Below, piece after piece: positions 7,623 through 14,204 of a DNA stretch of 16,986 bases (position 1 is the stretch's first letter; each line of letters starts with the position of its first letter). The notes under the pieces are model-generated. The model saw nothing but the letters and a program-made list of their open reading frames with translations, was not told the origin of the DNA and did not search any database. The position numbers were made by a program, and so were the translations under genes. Source of the DNA: Bacillota bacterium (GTDB taxonomy: Bacteria; Bacillota; Clostridia; Oscillospirales; Oscillospiraceae); contig JAEWYA010000112.1 in assembly GCA_023395775.1 (NCBI GenBank), positions 1-16,986 on the forward strand. Direction: 5' to 3'.

Positions 7623-7663
7623 TCATAAATCGAGGATTCATTTCATTGAAAGGAGGTGAAGAG

Positions 7664-8833
7664 ATGAACACGATGAACGAATTGCTGCAAATGGCGCAGC
7701 TTACGTCGACGGCCCAGACGCAACGGACCGTGAAGGGGGATTCCCGACAGAAGACCGGGAACGACGGTGATTCCAGCTTCGACAAGCTGCTGAAGGACCG
7801 CACCGGGGCGGATGGAACAAAGATGACCCCGGAGCAGGAAAAAGTTACGAACGCGGAGACAGGTACGGCGGAACAGCCGAAGACCCAAGGTAGCCAAGCG
7901 GACCCGCAGGACGAGACGCTGAAGGAAGTGGTGGCGGCCATGACGATGCTCATGGCGCAGGCTGCGCCGGTGCAGATCCAGACGCAGGAGATCCTGCCGG
8001 AGGAACCGCAGGCCCAGATCGCGGCGCCGGTGGAGATGCTTGCCGCCCAGCAGCCGGACGGGCAGACGGTGCTTCAAAGCGGCGAACCGCTGACGGTTTT
8101 TCAGAGCGCCGAGCGTTCGGTGACCGGAGAACCGGAAGTTTCCGGACAGCAGAAGACACCCGTTTTCCAGACCGCTCAGGATACTGAAATTTCTCAGTCC
8201 CCCCAGACGCAAGGAGTCACAGTGACCGTACAGTCTGCTGGGAGCCAAAGCAACGGAGGTACGGATGAGCAGCCTGAGGGTACCGGCTTGGCCCCACGGG
8301 ATGGCGAAAATGAGAAGCTCCAGACGGAGGACGCCGATGTGGGAACCGCCCAGCCTCTGTTCCGCGATGTGGAGACTGTCCCCGTGAAGGTGGGAGAGAC
8401 CCCAGCGGCGGACACCGAGCAGCCGGACCTGGATGCCCAGCTTGCAAAGCAGATCGGAACGACCCTGGAAAACGGAGCGCAGCAGGTGAAGATCCAGCTG
8501 ACCCCGGAAAGCTTGGGTACGCTGACCATCGACCTGACCCGGACTCAGGACGGCGCGCTTCAGGTGGTGCTCCACACCACTACGGAAAAAGCGGCGAATC
8601 TTTTGAGCCAGCACGCAGAGAATCTGGGCGCCCTGCTTCAAAGCAATTCCCAGAACACAGTTCAGGTTGAGGTCCAGCGGCAGGAACAGAATCAGCAGTT
8701 TCAACAGCAGTCCCAGCAGCAGAATCAGCAGCATGGGCAGGGCCAGCAGCACAGCCGCCGTCAGCAGAGCGGAGAGGACTTCCTCCAGCAGCTCCGGCTG
8801 GGTCTGGTGACGCTGGACGAACAGGTGAGCTGA
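7664..8833 (+). CDS. fliK: Flagellar hook-length control protein FliK
   Basis: FliK is the secreted ruler that sets hook length and switches export from hook to filament substrates through FlhB. The ATG at 7664 has an excellent site (AGGAGGTGA, 7651-7659) and gives 389 residues. The frame is open upstream to 7583 but without a ribosome site. The N-terminal ~250 residues are Gln, Thr and Pro rich and variable, as expected for a ruler. The C-terminal hook-control domain starts near 260 and shows VKIQLTPESLGTLTIDL (from residue 275), with the LxPExLG motif. A Gln-rich stretch lies at about 340-375. Position before flgD is standard. Assignment rests mainly on the C-terminal domain and context. 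Confidence 0.92.
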   Translation: MNTMNELLQMAQLTSTAQTQRTVKGDSRQKTGNDGDSSFDKLLKDRTGADGTKMTPEQEKVTNAETGTAEQPKTQGSQADPQDETLKEVVAAMTMLMAQAAPVQIQTQEILPEEPQAQIAAPVEMLAAQQPDGQTVLQSGEPLTVFQSAERSVTGEPEVSGQQKTPVFQTAQDTEISQSPQTQGVTVTVQSAGSQSNGGTDEQPEGTGLAPRDGENEKLQTEDADVGTAQPLFRDVETVPVKVGETPAADTEQPDLDAQLAKQIGTTLENGAQQVKIQLTPESLGTLTIDLTRTQDGALQVVLHTTTEKAANLLSQHAENLGALLQSNSQNTVQVEVQRQEQNQQFQQQSQQQNQQHGQGQQHSRRQQSGEDFLQQLRLGLVTLDEQVS

Positions 8834-8876
8834 CAGATTCAGACTTTTTGAGATTCTTTATGAAAGGAGCAGTTCC

Positions 8877-9350
8877 ATGAGCGATTATATCGGCGATATC
8901 GCATCGCTTGCCAGTACCAACAGTACCAACAGCACCACGGCGACCAAGAGCAAGTCCGATTCCCTCAGTCTGGACATGGAGGACTTCCTGCAAATGATGG
9001 TGGCTCAGTTCCAGAATCAGGACCCGGAAAACGCCGCCTCTACCACCGACATGCTGAACCAGATGGTGCAGATGTCCATGATCCAGGCCATTACCAACAT
9101 CACGGACGCCGTCAGCCTCAGTTATTCCGCGTCCCTGGTGGGGAAAGAAGTGACCGTGGGTTCTTATGACTCCGACGGAAAGCTGCAGGAAATTGTGGGA
9201 ACTGTCACGGGTACGGGAACCTATAACGGAAGCCCGGTGGTTTTTGTCGACGGAGTAAGCTATAACATGAGCAGTATTATGGCGGTGGGTCGCCTGCCCG
9301 CGTCCGAGAATTCTACATCAAAATCCAATGAGAGTGCAACAAACGTTTAA
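8877..9350 (+). CDS. flgD: Flagellar hook assembly protein FlgD (short form)
   Basis: FlgD caps the growing hook and guides FlgE assembly. It is lost when the hook is complete. The conserved N-terminal domain is at residues 32-80: MEDFLQMMVAQFQNQDPENA, then TDMLNQMVQMSMIQAI. A small beta-rich domain follows from LVGKEVTVGS (about 87) to the end. At 157 residues it lacks the Ig-like module found in longer FlgD proteins such as those of enterics, as is common in Bacillota. Residues 13-21 are a three-unit STN/STT repeat. The ribosome site AAAGGAG is 8-9 bases before the ATG. Confidence 0.93.
   Translation: MSDYIGDIASLASTNSTNSTTATKSKSDSLSLDMEDFLQMMVAQFQNQDPENAASTTDMLNQMVQMSMIQAITNITDAVSLSYSASLVGKEVTVGSYDSDGKLQEIVGTVTGTGTYNGSPVVFVDGVSYNMSSIMAVGRLPASENSTSKSNESATNV
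8913..8939 (+). repeat. 9-base tandem repeat inside flgD
   Basis: AGTACCAAC at 8913-8921 is repeated exactly at 8922-8930 and imperfectly (AGCACCACG) at 8931-8939. It encodes STN-STN-STT at residues 13-21, in the flexible part before the conserved FlgD domain. Gain or loss of a unit would stay in frame. Confidence 0.75.
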
Positions 9351-9385
9351 GTTCCATCGATCAAACGGTCAAAGGAGTGAGAGCA

Positions 9386-9754
9386 TTGATTGATCGGATA
9401 TCCCAGCTGCAAAGCGGCAGCTTTTCCGCGAAAAAGACCATCGCCGGCGCGGCGCAGACCTCCTTTGGAGAGCAACTGCTTCAGCGCCAGCAGGAGAGCC
9501 AGTCCGTCGCGTTTTCCAAGCACGCGCGGGAGCGGGCGGAGCAGCGCGGTATTCAGGTGGACGACCAACTGATGAATCAGCTGAACGACACCGTGGAAAA
9601 GGCCCAGGCCAAGGGCGCTACCAATATACTTGCGTTCGACACCACGCGGGCTTTCATCATCAACGTCCCCAACGGGCGAGTGATCACCACCATGTCCCCG
9701 GAGGAGATGAAGGAAAACATTTTCACCAATATTGACGGCGCCGTGATCCTGTAA
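9386..9754 (+). CDS. flgV: Conserved flagellar operon protein, FlgV / TIGR02530 family
   Basis: This is a small cytoplasmic protein of the family long annotated only as 'flagellar operon protein', found between flgD and flgE in Bacillota and spirochaetes. The name flgV follows the Borrelia homologue, from memory. The 122 residues show the family core: FSKHARERAEQRGIQ, then a helix, then an AFDTTRAFIINVPNGRVITT beta region, ending INFTNIDGAVIL-like (read as IFTNIDGAVIL). The start is TTG 9386, with AAAGGAGTGA at 9371-9380. A GTG at 9377 lies inside that ribosome site and is rejected. Its biochemical role is not settled; work in Borrelia links it to flagellar assembly. Confidence 0.85.
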   Translation: MIDRISQLQSGSFSAKKTIAGAAQTSFGEQLLQRQQESQSVAFSKHARERAEQRGIQVDDQLMNQLNDTVEKAQAKGATNILAFDTTRAFIINVPNGRVITTMSPEEMKENIFTNIDGAVIL

Positions 9755-9760
9755 AAACAG

Positions 9761-9810
9761 AGAGCAGGACCGGAAGGATGCTCTGGGGAAGGTCCGATTG
9801 ACTGTTCCCC
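9761..9810 (+). promoter_or_regulatory. Two adjacent stem-loops between flgV and flgE
   Basis: AGAGCA (9761-9766) pairs with TGCTCT (9779-9784). GGGGAA (9785-9790) pairs with TTCCCC (9805-9810). The two 6-bp stems abut and could stack. An alternative pairing, GGACC with GGTCC (9767-9771/9791-9795), competes with both. No T tract follows. The flgE ribosome site lies further on (AAAGGAG). The function is unknown. Confidence 0.35.
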
Positions 9811-9840
9811 GGCGGCGCCAACCGAAAGGAGTATTTACCC

Positions 9841-10938
9841 ATGACAGGTGCAATGTACGCGGCTATTTCGGGTCTGAAGGCCCATATGCAAAAACTTAGC
9901 GTCATCGGCAATAACATCTCAAACATAAATACACCGGCCTATAAGGCTTCTCAGGCCCTTTTCAGCGAGGCAATTTACACCACTCTGACCTCCGGTTCCA
10001 ACGGCTCGGCTTCGGCCGGCGGCGTAAATCCATCCCAGCTTGGCTACGGGTGCAATGTCGGCTCAGTCTCCATGGATATGAGCACCGCCAGCTTCAACGC
10101 CGACGGCAACGGTATGCACTGCATGATTGACGGCAACGGCTTCTTCCTGACAGGCGATAAATCCACCGCTACCGTCGACGGCGACGGCAAAACGACTCTG
10201 GCGGAGACCGATCCCCAGAATTTGGAGCTGGGTCGTGTGGGCGATTTCAAGTTTGATTCCCAGGGGTATCTGGTGGACGGCCGGGGCCATGTGATTTACG
10301 GCTTCGTGACGTACACCACGGATGCAAAAAACATCATGGACGATGCGGACAACCCCAAGATTAGCACGCAGCTGGTCCCCATCCGGCTTCCCATTGCTGC
10401 GGGGTCTCCTGCGACCGGTGATCCCCCCGCCGGAACGGCCCTGTACCCCAAACTGGGCGATGCGGATGGCAATGGTAATCAGATGAACGTGTATCCCAAG
10501 GGGAGCGGAAACACTATCAAAGCTGACAGTATCGCCATCGACAAGGCCACCGGCAAGATCACTGCCAACAACGCGGCGGACGGCAGCATCGTCGTGGTAG
10601 GTTATCTCGCGCTGGGAACCGTGGCCAATCCTGACGGCGTTACACGTCTGCAAAACGGTTACTATCAGGCGGGCGAGGGCGCGGGAAACTGCACGGCCAC
10701 TTCCATTGGTGGCGCCGTGAAGAAGAATCTTAACAACCATGCGGATGGCGCCGGCGCGGTGGCGGTCCTGAGTGCCGGCAAAACGGCGCTGATCACCGGA
10801 GGCCTGGAGTCCTCGGGTACCGATCTTGCCACCGAGATTGCCGAGATGATCACCACCCAGCGCGGCTATCAGGCCAACACCCGCATCATTACCGTGACCG
10901 ACACCATGCTGGAGGAACTGGTCAATATGAAGCGGTAA
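9841..10938 (+). CDS. flgE: Flagellar hook protein FlgE
   Basis: FlgE polymerises into the hook, the universal joint between rod and filament. The N-terminal motif VIGNNISNINTPAYK (residues 21-35) and the C-terminal LESSGTDLATEIAEMITTQRGYQANTR-type terminal helix, ending MLEELVNMKR, are those of the hook/rod family. Position after flgD and flgV and before flbD points to hook rather than distal rod (FlgG/FlgF). With 365 residues it is on the short side for FlgE. The variable middle (about 160-310) is Gly, Asp and Ala rich. The ATG is preceded by AAAGGAG about 9 bases away. Confidence 0.92.
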   Translation: MTGAMYAAISGLKAHMQKLSVIGNNISNINTPAYKASQALFSEAIYTTLTSGSNGSASAGGVNPSQLGYGCNVGSVSMDMSTASFNADGNGMHCMIDGNGFFLTGDKSTATVDGDGKTTLAETDPQNLELGRVGDFKFDSQGYLVDGRGHVIYGFVTYTTDAKNIMDDADNPKISTQLVPIRLPIAAGSPATGDPPAGTALYPKLGDADGNGNQMNVYPKGSGNTIKADSIAIDKATGKITANNAADGSIVVVGYLALGTVANPDGVTRLQNGYYQAGEGAGNCTATSIGGAVKKNLNNHADGAGAVAVLSAGKTALITGGLESSGTDLATEIAEMITTQRGYQANTRIITVTDTMLEELVNMKR

Positions 10939-10965
10939 TTTAAGAGACAGGAACATATAAACTTA

Positions 10966-11012
10966 TCGGCGCTTTGCCGGGCGGGGAGTTTCCCCGGCCC
11001 GGCGGACGCCGA
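10966..11012 (+). promoter_or_regulatory. Long GC-rich hairpin between flgE and flbD
   Basis: Three nested stems are visible: TCGGCG/CGCCGA (10966-10971 with 11007-11012), GCCGGG/CCCGGC (10976-10981 with 10998-11003) and CGGGGA/TCCCCG (10982-10987 with 10991-10996). They are separated by a small internal loop and a one-base bulge. No T tract follows, and the flbD ribosome site GAGGAGG begins about 8 bases later. It could be a processing or mRNA-stability element between hook and motor genes. The role is inferred. Confidence 0.6.
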
Positions 11013-11031
11013 CCTTTGAGAGGAGGAGCCC

Positions 11032-11247
11032 ATGATCGTTTTGACGAAGATGAACAACGATAAGTTTCTGGTGAACCATTTGCAGATCGAGTGTATTGAG
11101 CTGATCCCCGAGACCAAGATCGTGATGATGAACCGCAGCTATTATCTGGTTCGTGAGACAGCGGAGGAAATTGTGCAAAAAATCGCGGAGTACAACGCAA
11201 AGGTTCAGGACATCGCCCGCGCGGTCAGAGTGATCAGTCAGCGCTGA
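11032..11247 (+). CDS. flbD: FlbD/SwrD family flagellar protein
   Basis: This is a small cytoplasmic protein. The Bacillus subtilis member (SwrD) raises motor power and acts with the MotAB stator. The 71 residues match the family throughout: MIVLTKMNNDKFLVNHLQIE, then ELIPETKIVMMN, then the helical ETAEEIVQKIAEY. It should not be confused with the Caulobacter transcription regulator also named FlbD. The ribosome site GAGGAGGAG is about 4-6 bases before the ATG. Its position directly before motA and motB agrees with a stator-linked job. Confidence 0.93.
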   Translation: MIVLTKMNNDKFLVNHLQIECIELIPETKIVMMNRSYYLVRETAEEIVQKIAEYNAKVQDIARAVRVISQR

Positions 11248-11289
11248 GGAAGAGAAGACGGAGCATTTTCCGGCTCCCACAGGGCTGGC

Positions 11290-11318
11290 TTGATCCGCGT
11301 GCGCAGTAAAATTAAGAT
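11290..11318 (+). promoter_or_regulatory. Candidate internal promoter upstream of motA
   Basis: TTGATC (11290-11295) and TAAGAT (11313-11318) are separated by 17 bases and each matches the sigma-A consensus at four of six positions. They lie in the longest gap between genes in the cluster (163 bases), in a short AT-rich patch within GC-rich DNA. The gap otherwise holds a GGAGC/GCTCC hairpin (11260-11277) and no credible gene. A promoter here would let motA and downstream genes be expressed separately. It rests on consensus matching only. Confidence 0.28.
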
Positions 11319-11410
11319 AAGCCGCGCATGGGGATCAGGCGGGCGCTTTAGAAAAAAATCGGACGGCGGCGGGCCTTGCGCCTTTTGTCCGGCAGGGGTG
11401 AGGGTAACAG

Positions 11411-12262
11411 ATGAATTTAACCTTTATTATTGGCACGGTAGTTGCCATCGCGATCATGATCTTGGGCATGATGTTTACCAGCGTGGGCGGCCACTTCACT
11501 GTGAAGCCTTCGCAGATCATAAACTTTTTTGACCCGTCCAGCGTCCTGATCGTTTTGGGGTGCACGATGGCGGTAGTGGTGGCCAGCTTCCCGCCAAAAA
11601 TGCTGAAGGCAATGCCCAAGCACTTGAAGATCATGCTGAATACGAAGAAGTATGATCCTATGTATTACATTGACCAGCTGGTGGAGTTGGCGCAGGTGGC
11701 CCGAAAAAATGGCCTTTTGGCGCTGGAGGAAAAGGCCAACGCGCAGTCGGACCCGTTTTTCAAGCAGGCCATTATGCTGATTGTGGATGCCAACGACGCC
11801 GACAAGGTCCGGGGCATTCTGAATAATGACATCGAATGTATGTCCGCACGGCATGACGGCGTGGCGGGCATGTATGAAAGAGGGTCCGCCGTGGCTCCGT
11901 CTTTCGGTATGCTGGGCACGCTGGTGGGCCTTATCAATATGCTGAAGAACATGAACCTCTCGGGCGATGGAGGCTCGTCCAGCATTGGCACGGACATGGG
12001 CACCGCTCTGATCACCACGCTGTATGGCTGCGTACTGGCCAACATGATCTTTAACCCCATTGCATCCAACCTGAGGACGCGGGATGAGGAGGAGGTCCTC
12101 TGCAAGATGATCATCGTGGAGGGCATCATGTCCATTCAATCCGGCGAGAACCCCAAATCTCTGCGGGAAAAACTCCTGACCTTTGTGGACCAGAAGCAGC
12201 GCGGCGACGACGGCAGCAGCGCCAAGGGCGAAAAAAAGAGCAGGGGTAAAAAAGGAAAATGA
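11411..12262 (+). CDS. motA: Flagellar motor stator protein MotA
   Basis: MotA forms the pentameric ring around a MotB dimer in the inner membrane and turns ion flow into torque on FliG. It has 283 residues. Membrane segments lie at about 3-23, 43-61, 160-179 and 196-216. The third carries VAPSFGMLGTLVGLINML, with Pro163, and the fourth NMIFNPIASNL, with Pro216-type position. The cytoplasmic loop has the conserved ARKNGLLALEEKA (97-109), whose Arg and Glu contact FliG. The last ~20 residues are a charged tail ending KGEKKSRGKKGK, longer and more basic than usual. The ribosome site GGTGAGGG precedes the ATG. Confidence 0.96.
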   Translation: MNLTFIIGTVVAIAIMILGMMFTSVGGHFTVKPSQIINFFDPSSVLIVLGCTMAVVVASFPPKMLKAMPKHLKIMLNTKKYDPMYYIDQLVELAQVARKNGLLALEEKANAQSDPFFKQAIMLIVDANDADKVRGILNNDIECMSARHDGVAGMYERGSAVAPSFGMLGTLVGLINMLKNMNLSGDGGSSSIGTDMGTALITTLYGCVLANMIFNPIASNLRTRDEEEVLCKMIIVEGIMSIQSGENPKSLREKLLTFVDQKQRGDDGSSAKGEKKSRGKKGK

Positions 12263-12292
12263 TGTTAAAAGGTACAAGGTGGTGGACGGTGA

Positions 12293-13117
12293 ATGAAAAA
12301 GCATAAGAGCAGCGGCGGGGCAAACTGGATGGACACCTACGGCGACATGGTGACGCTGCTGCTGTGCTTCTTTGTGCTGCTGTACTCCATGTCGACCATC
12401 GACCAGCAGAAGTGGGTCCAGCTGGTGCAGAGCTTTAACCCCGATTCGTCCCATGAACCCACGGAGATGAAAGGAAACAATGGCCAACTGGCCGACCCGA
12501 CCGGCGGAGCGGAGGGGGGAGGCCCCCAGCAGACGCAGGAGGAGATCGATACATCCATCGAGCAATTGTTTCTCGATCTAAAGGCCTATGTTGCCCAGCA
12601 GGGAGCGGCGGAAAACATCTCTGTCTCCAAGGGCGACGGATATGTTTTTATCTCTTTTAACGACGCCGTATTTTTTGATGGCGACAGCTATGTCCTGCGG
12701 CCGGACGGCAAGGACGTTCTGGACGACGTGGGGACGATCATTGGAAAAGCCAGCTCCGCCATTGACGAGCTGCGGGTTTTGGGGCACACAGCTCAGGGGG
12801 ATCCCAACAAACCCAACAACCCCACAGTGGACCGCTTTTTATCATCTGACCGCGCCACAGTGGTGCTGGTCTATTTGCAGGAGCTGGGCATCTTGGACCC
12901 CGCTCGGATGATCAGCATGGGTTATGGGCAGTTCCGTCCCGTGGCGGACAACGATACCAGTGAGGGCCGGTCGAAAAACCGCCGGGTGGAACTGATTGTA
13001 ACCGGCCGGGATGTGACCAGCACTCTGGGCGATGGAATTGAGCAATATTACACAGAGCGGGGAACAGAGTCTCCGATTTCCACGGAGACCAGAACGGACA
13101 GCGCTGTGGTCGGGTGA
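12293..13117 (+). CDS. motB: Flagellar motor stator protein MotB
   Basis: MotB anchors the stator to peptidoglycan and supplies the ion-binding Asp. The single membrane segment includes NWMDTYGDMVTLLLCFFVLLY. Asp18 is the expected ion-carrying residue, within the usual W...YxD...LLL pattern. The C-terminal OmpA-like domain begins near residue 140 and shows LRVLGHTAQGD, LSSDRATVVLVYLQELGI and GYGQFRPVADND, ending NRRVELIV, all peptidoglycan-binding landmarks. It has 274 residues, normal. It follows motA by 30 bases with AAGGTGGTGG upstream. The ion used (H+ or Na+) cannot be settled by eye. Confidence 0.96.
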   Translation: MKKHKSSGGANWMDTYGDMVTLLLCFFVLLYSMSTIDQQKWVQLVQSFNPDSSHEPTEMKGNNGQLADPTGGAEGGGPQQTQEEIDTSIEQLFLDLKAYVAQQGAAENISVSKGDGYVFISFNDAVFFDGDSYVLRPDGKDVLDDVGTIIGKASSAIDELRVLGHTAQGDPNKPNNPTVDRFLSSDRATVVLVYLQELGILDPARMISMGYGQFRPVADNDTSEGRSKNRRVELIVTGRDVTSTLGDGIEQYYTERGTESPISTETRTDSAVVG

Positions 13118-13135
13118 CACATAGCGGAGTCTGAA

Positions 13136-13150
13136 TGCCGCACAGCGGCA
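13136..13150 (+). promoter_or_regulatory. Small perfect hairpin between motB and fliM
   Basis: TGCCGC (13136-13141) pairs with GCGGCA (13145-13150) around ACA. It lies in the 67-base gap where fliL usually sits in related operons. No T tract follows. It ends about 16 bases before the fliM ribosome site. The meaning is unknown. Confidence 0.4.
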
Positions 13151-13184
13151 AGAGCAGAAAAAGTGGAAGGGGAGGGGGATGCCG

Positions 13185-14204
13185 ATGTCGGAGGTATTGT
13201 CACAAAGCCAAATCGACGCGCTGCTCAGCGCCGCGCGGAGCGGAGAAAATATTGAATCCCCGGAAGATACGTCGAAGGAGAAAAAATACAGAAAATACGA
13301 CTTCAGAAGCCCTCGCAAATTTACCAAAGACCGATTAAAAATGCTGGACAGCATTTTTGAGAACTATTCGAGAAACCTGAACTCGCGCGTGAACGCCCTG
13401 ATGCACACCAGCTGCGAGATCAGTGTGGAGTCCGCCGAGGAGCAGCGGTACTACGAGTTTTCCAACGCCTTGATTGAGGGCGATGTCGTTACGCTGGCCT
13501 ACGTGAAATACGGCGATGTCCGAGAGGATACTCCGGCGCTCTTGCATGTCAGCAAATCCTTGATGCTGAGCATGATTGACCGTATGATGGGCGGCGAGGG
13601 CGAAGTCGACGATGATTTGGATCCGGAATATACCTTTACCGATTTGGAATTGAAGATTGTGGAAGGCCTGAGCCAGTATTTTGTGGAGAATCTGGGCGAG
13701 AGCTGGCAGAATTATATTCAACTGGATTTTGAATATAGCCGCGTGGAACCGAATCCCACCATGATCCAGCCGCTCGGTCTGGACGAAATTGTGGTGATCA
13801 TGGACTTGACGGTAAAGTTTCCCAACTGCGACGGACATATGAGCATTTGCCTTCCCGGGATGGTGCTGACCAATATCTTCAGCGAGATCAGTCGGCTGAA
13901 TACGACCCATAAAAACCAGGATGAAACATCGGGAAAAGAAATTTTTGAGTCCTTGAAAAATACGGAGATCGATCTGGTTGCGGAAATATGCCGCACGAAG
14001 CTTAAACTCAGCGACATTTACCATTTGAACGTGGGGGATGTGATTGACCTGAAGCGGCCCAAGAATTCCCCGGTTTATATCAACATTGGCGGAAGACGCT
14101 GGTTTGACGGTATGATGGGCGTACACAACAAAAACATGGCGGTAAAAATAGGAAAGACCTATTATGAGCCGGAGGGAAGGAACGTCGAACGGGATGGCAG
14201 ATAA
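13185..14204 (+). CDS. fliM: Flagellar motor switch protein FliM
   Basis: FliM is the middle C-ring protein that binds CheY-P and passes the signal to FliG. The start at ATG 13185 matches the family N-terminus (MSEVLSQSQIDALL) and is nine bases after AAGGGGAGG. ATG 13179 is too close to that site. The N-terminal CheY-binding peptide carries Gln where the conserved Glu of SEIDALL stands. The CheC-like middle domain includes MIDRMMGGEGEVDDD (about 126-140), with the GGEG motif that contacts FliG. A C-terminal FliN-like domain includes LNVGDVIDLKRP. It has 339 residues, normal. Its last 11 bases overlap the start of fliY. Confidence 0.96.
   Translation: MSEVLSQSQIDALLSAARSGENIESPEDTSKEKKYRKYDFRSPRKFTKDRLKMLDSIFENYSRNLNSRVNALMHTSCEISVESAEEQRYYEFSNALIEGDVVTLAYVKYGDVREDTPALLHVSKSLMLSMIDRMMGGEGEVDDDLDPEYTFTDLELKIVEGLSQYFVENLGESWQNYIQLDFEYSRVEPNPTMIQPLGLDEIVVIMDLTVKFPNCDGHMSICLPGMVLTNIFSEISRLNTTHKNQDETSGKEIFESLKNTEIDLVAEICRTKLKLSDIYHLNVGDVIDLKRPKNSPVYINIGGRRWFDGMMGVHNKNMAVKIGKTYYEPEGRNVERDGR

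Noticed and set aside
7583..7663. Upstream extension of fliK to 7583
   Set aside because: There is no ribosome site there, and it would overlap the end of fliJ. A strong AGGAGGTGA site points to ATG 7664.
9377..9385. GTG 9377 as the flgV start
   Set aside because: It lies within the AAAGGAGTGA ribosome site that serves TTG 9386.
11290..11532. ORF across the flbD-motA gap
   Set aside because: It runs into motA in another frame, has no ribosome site and shows no recognisable domain.
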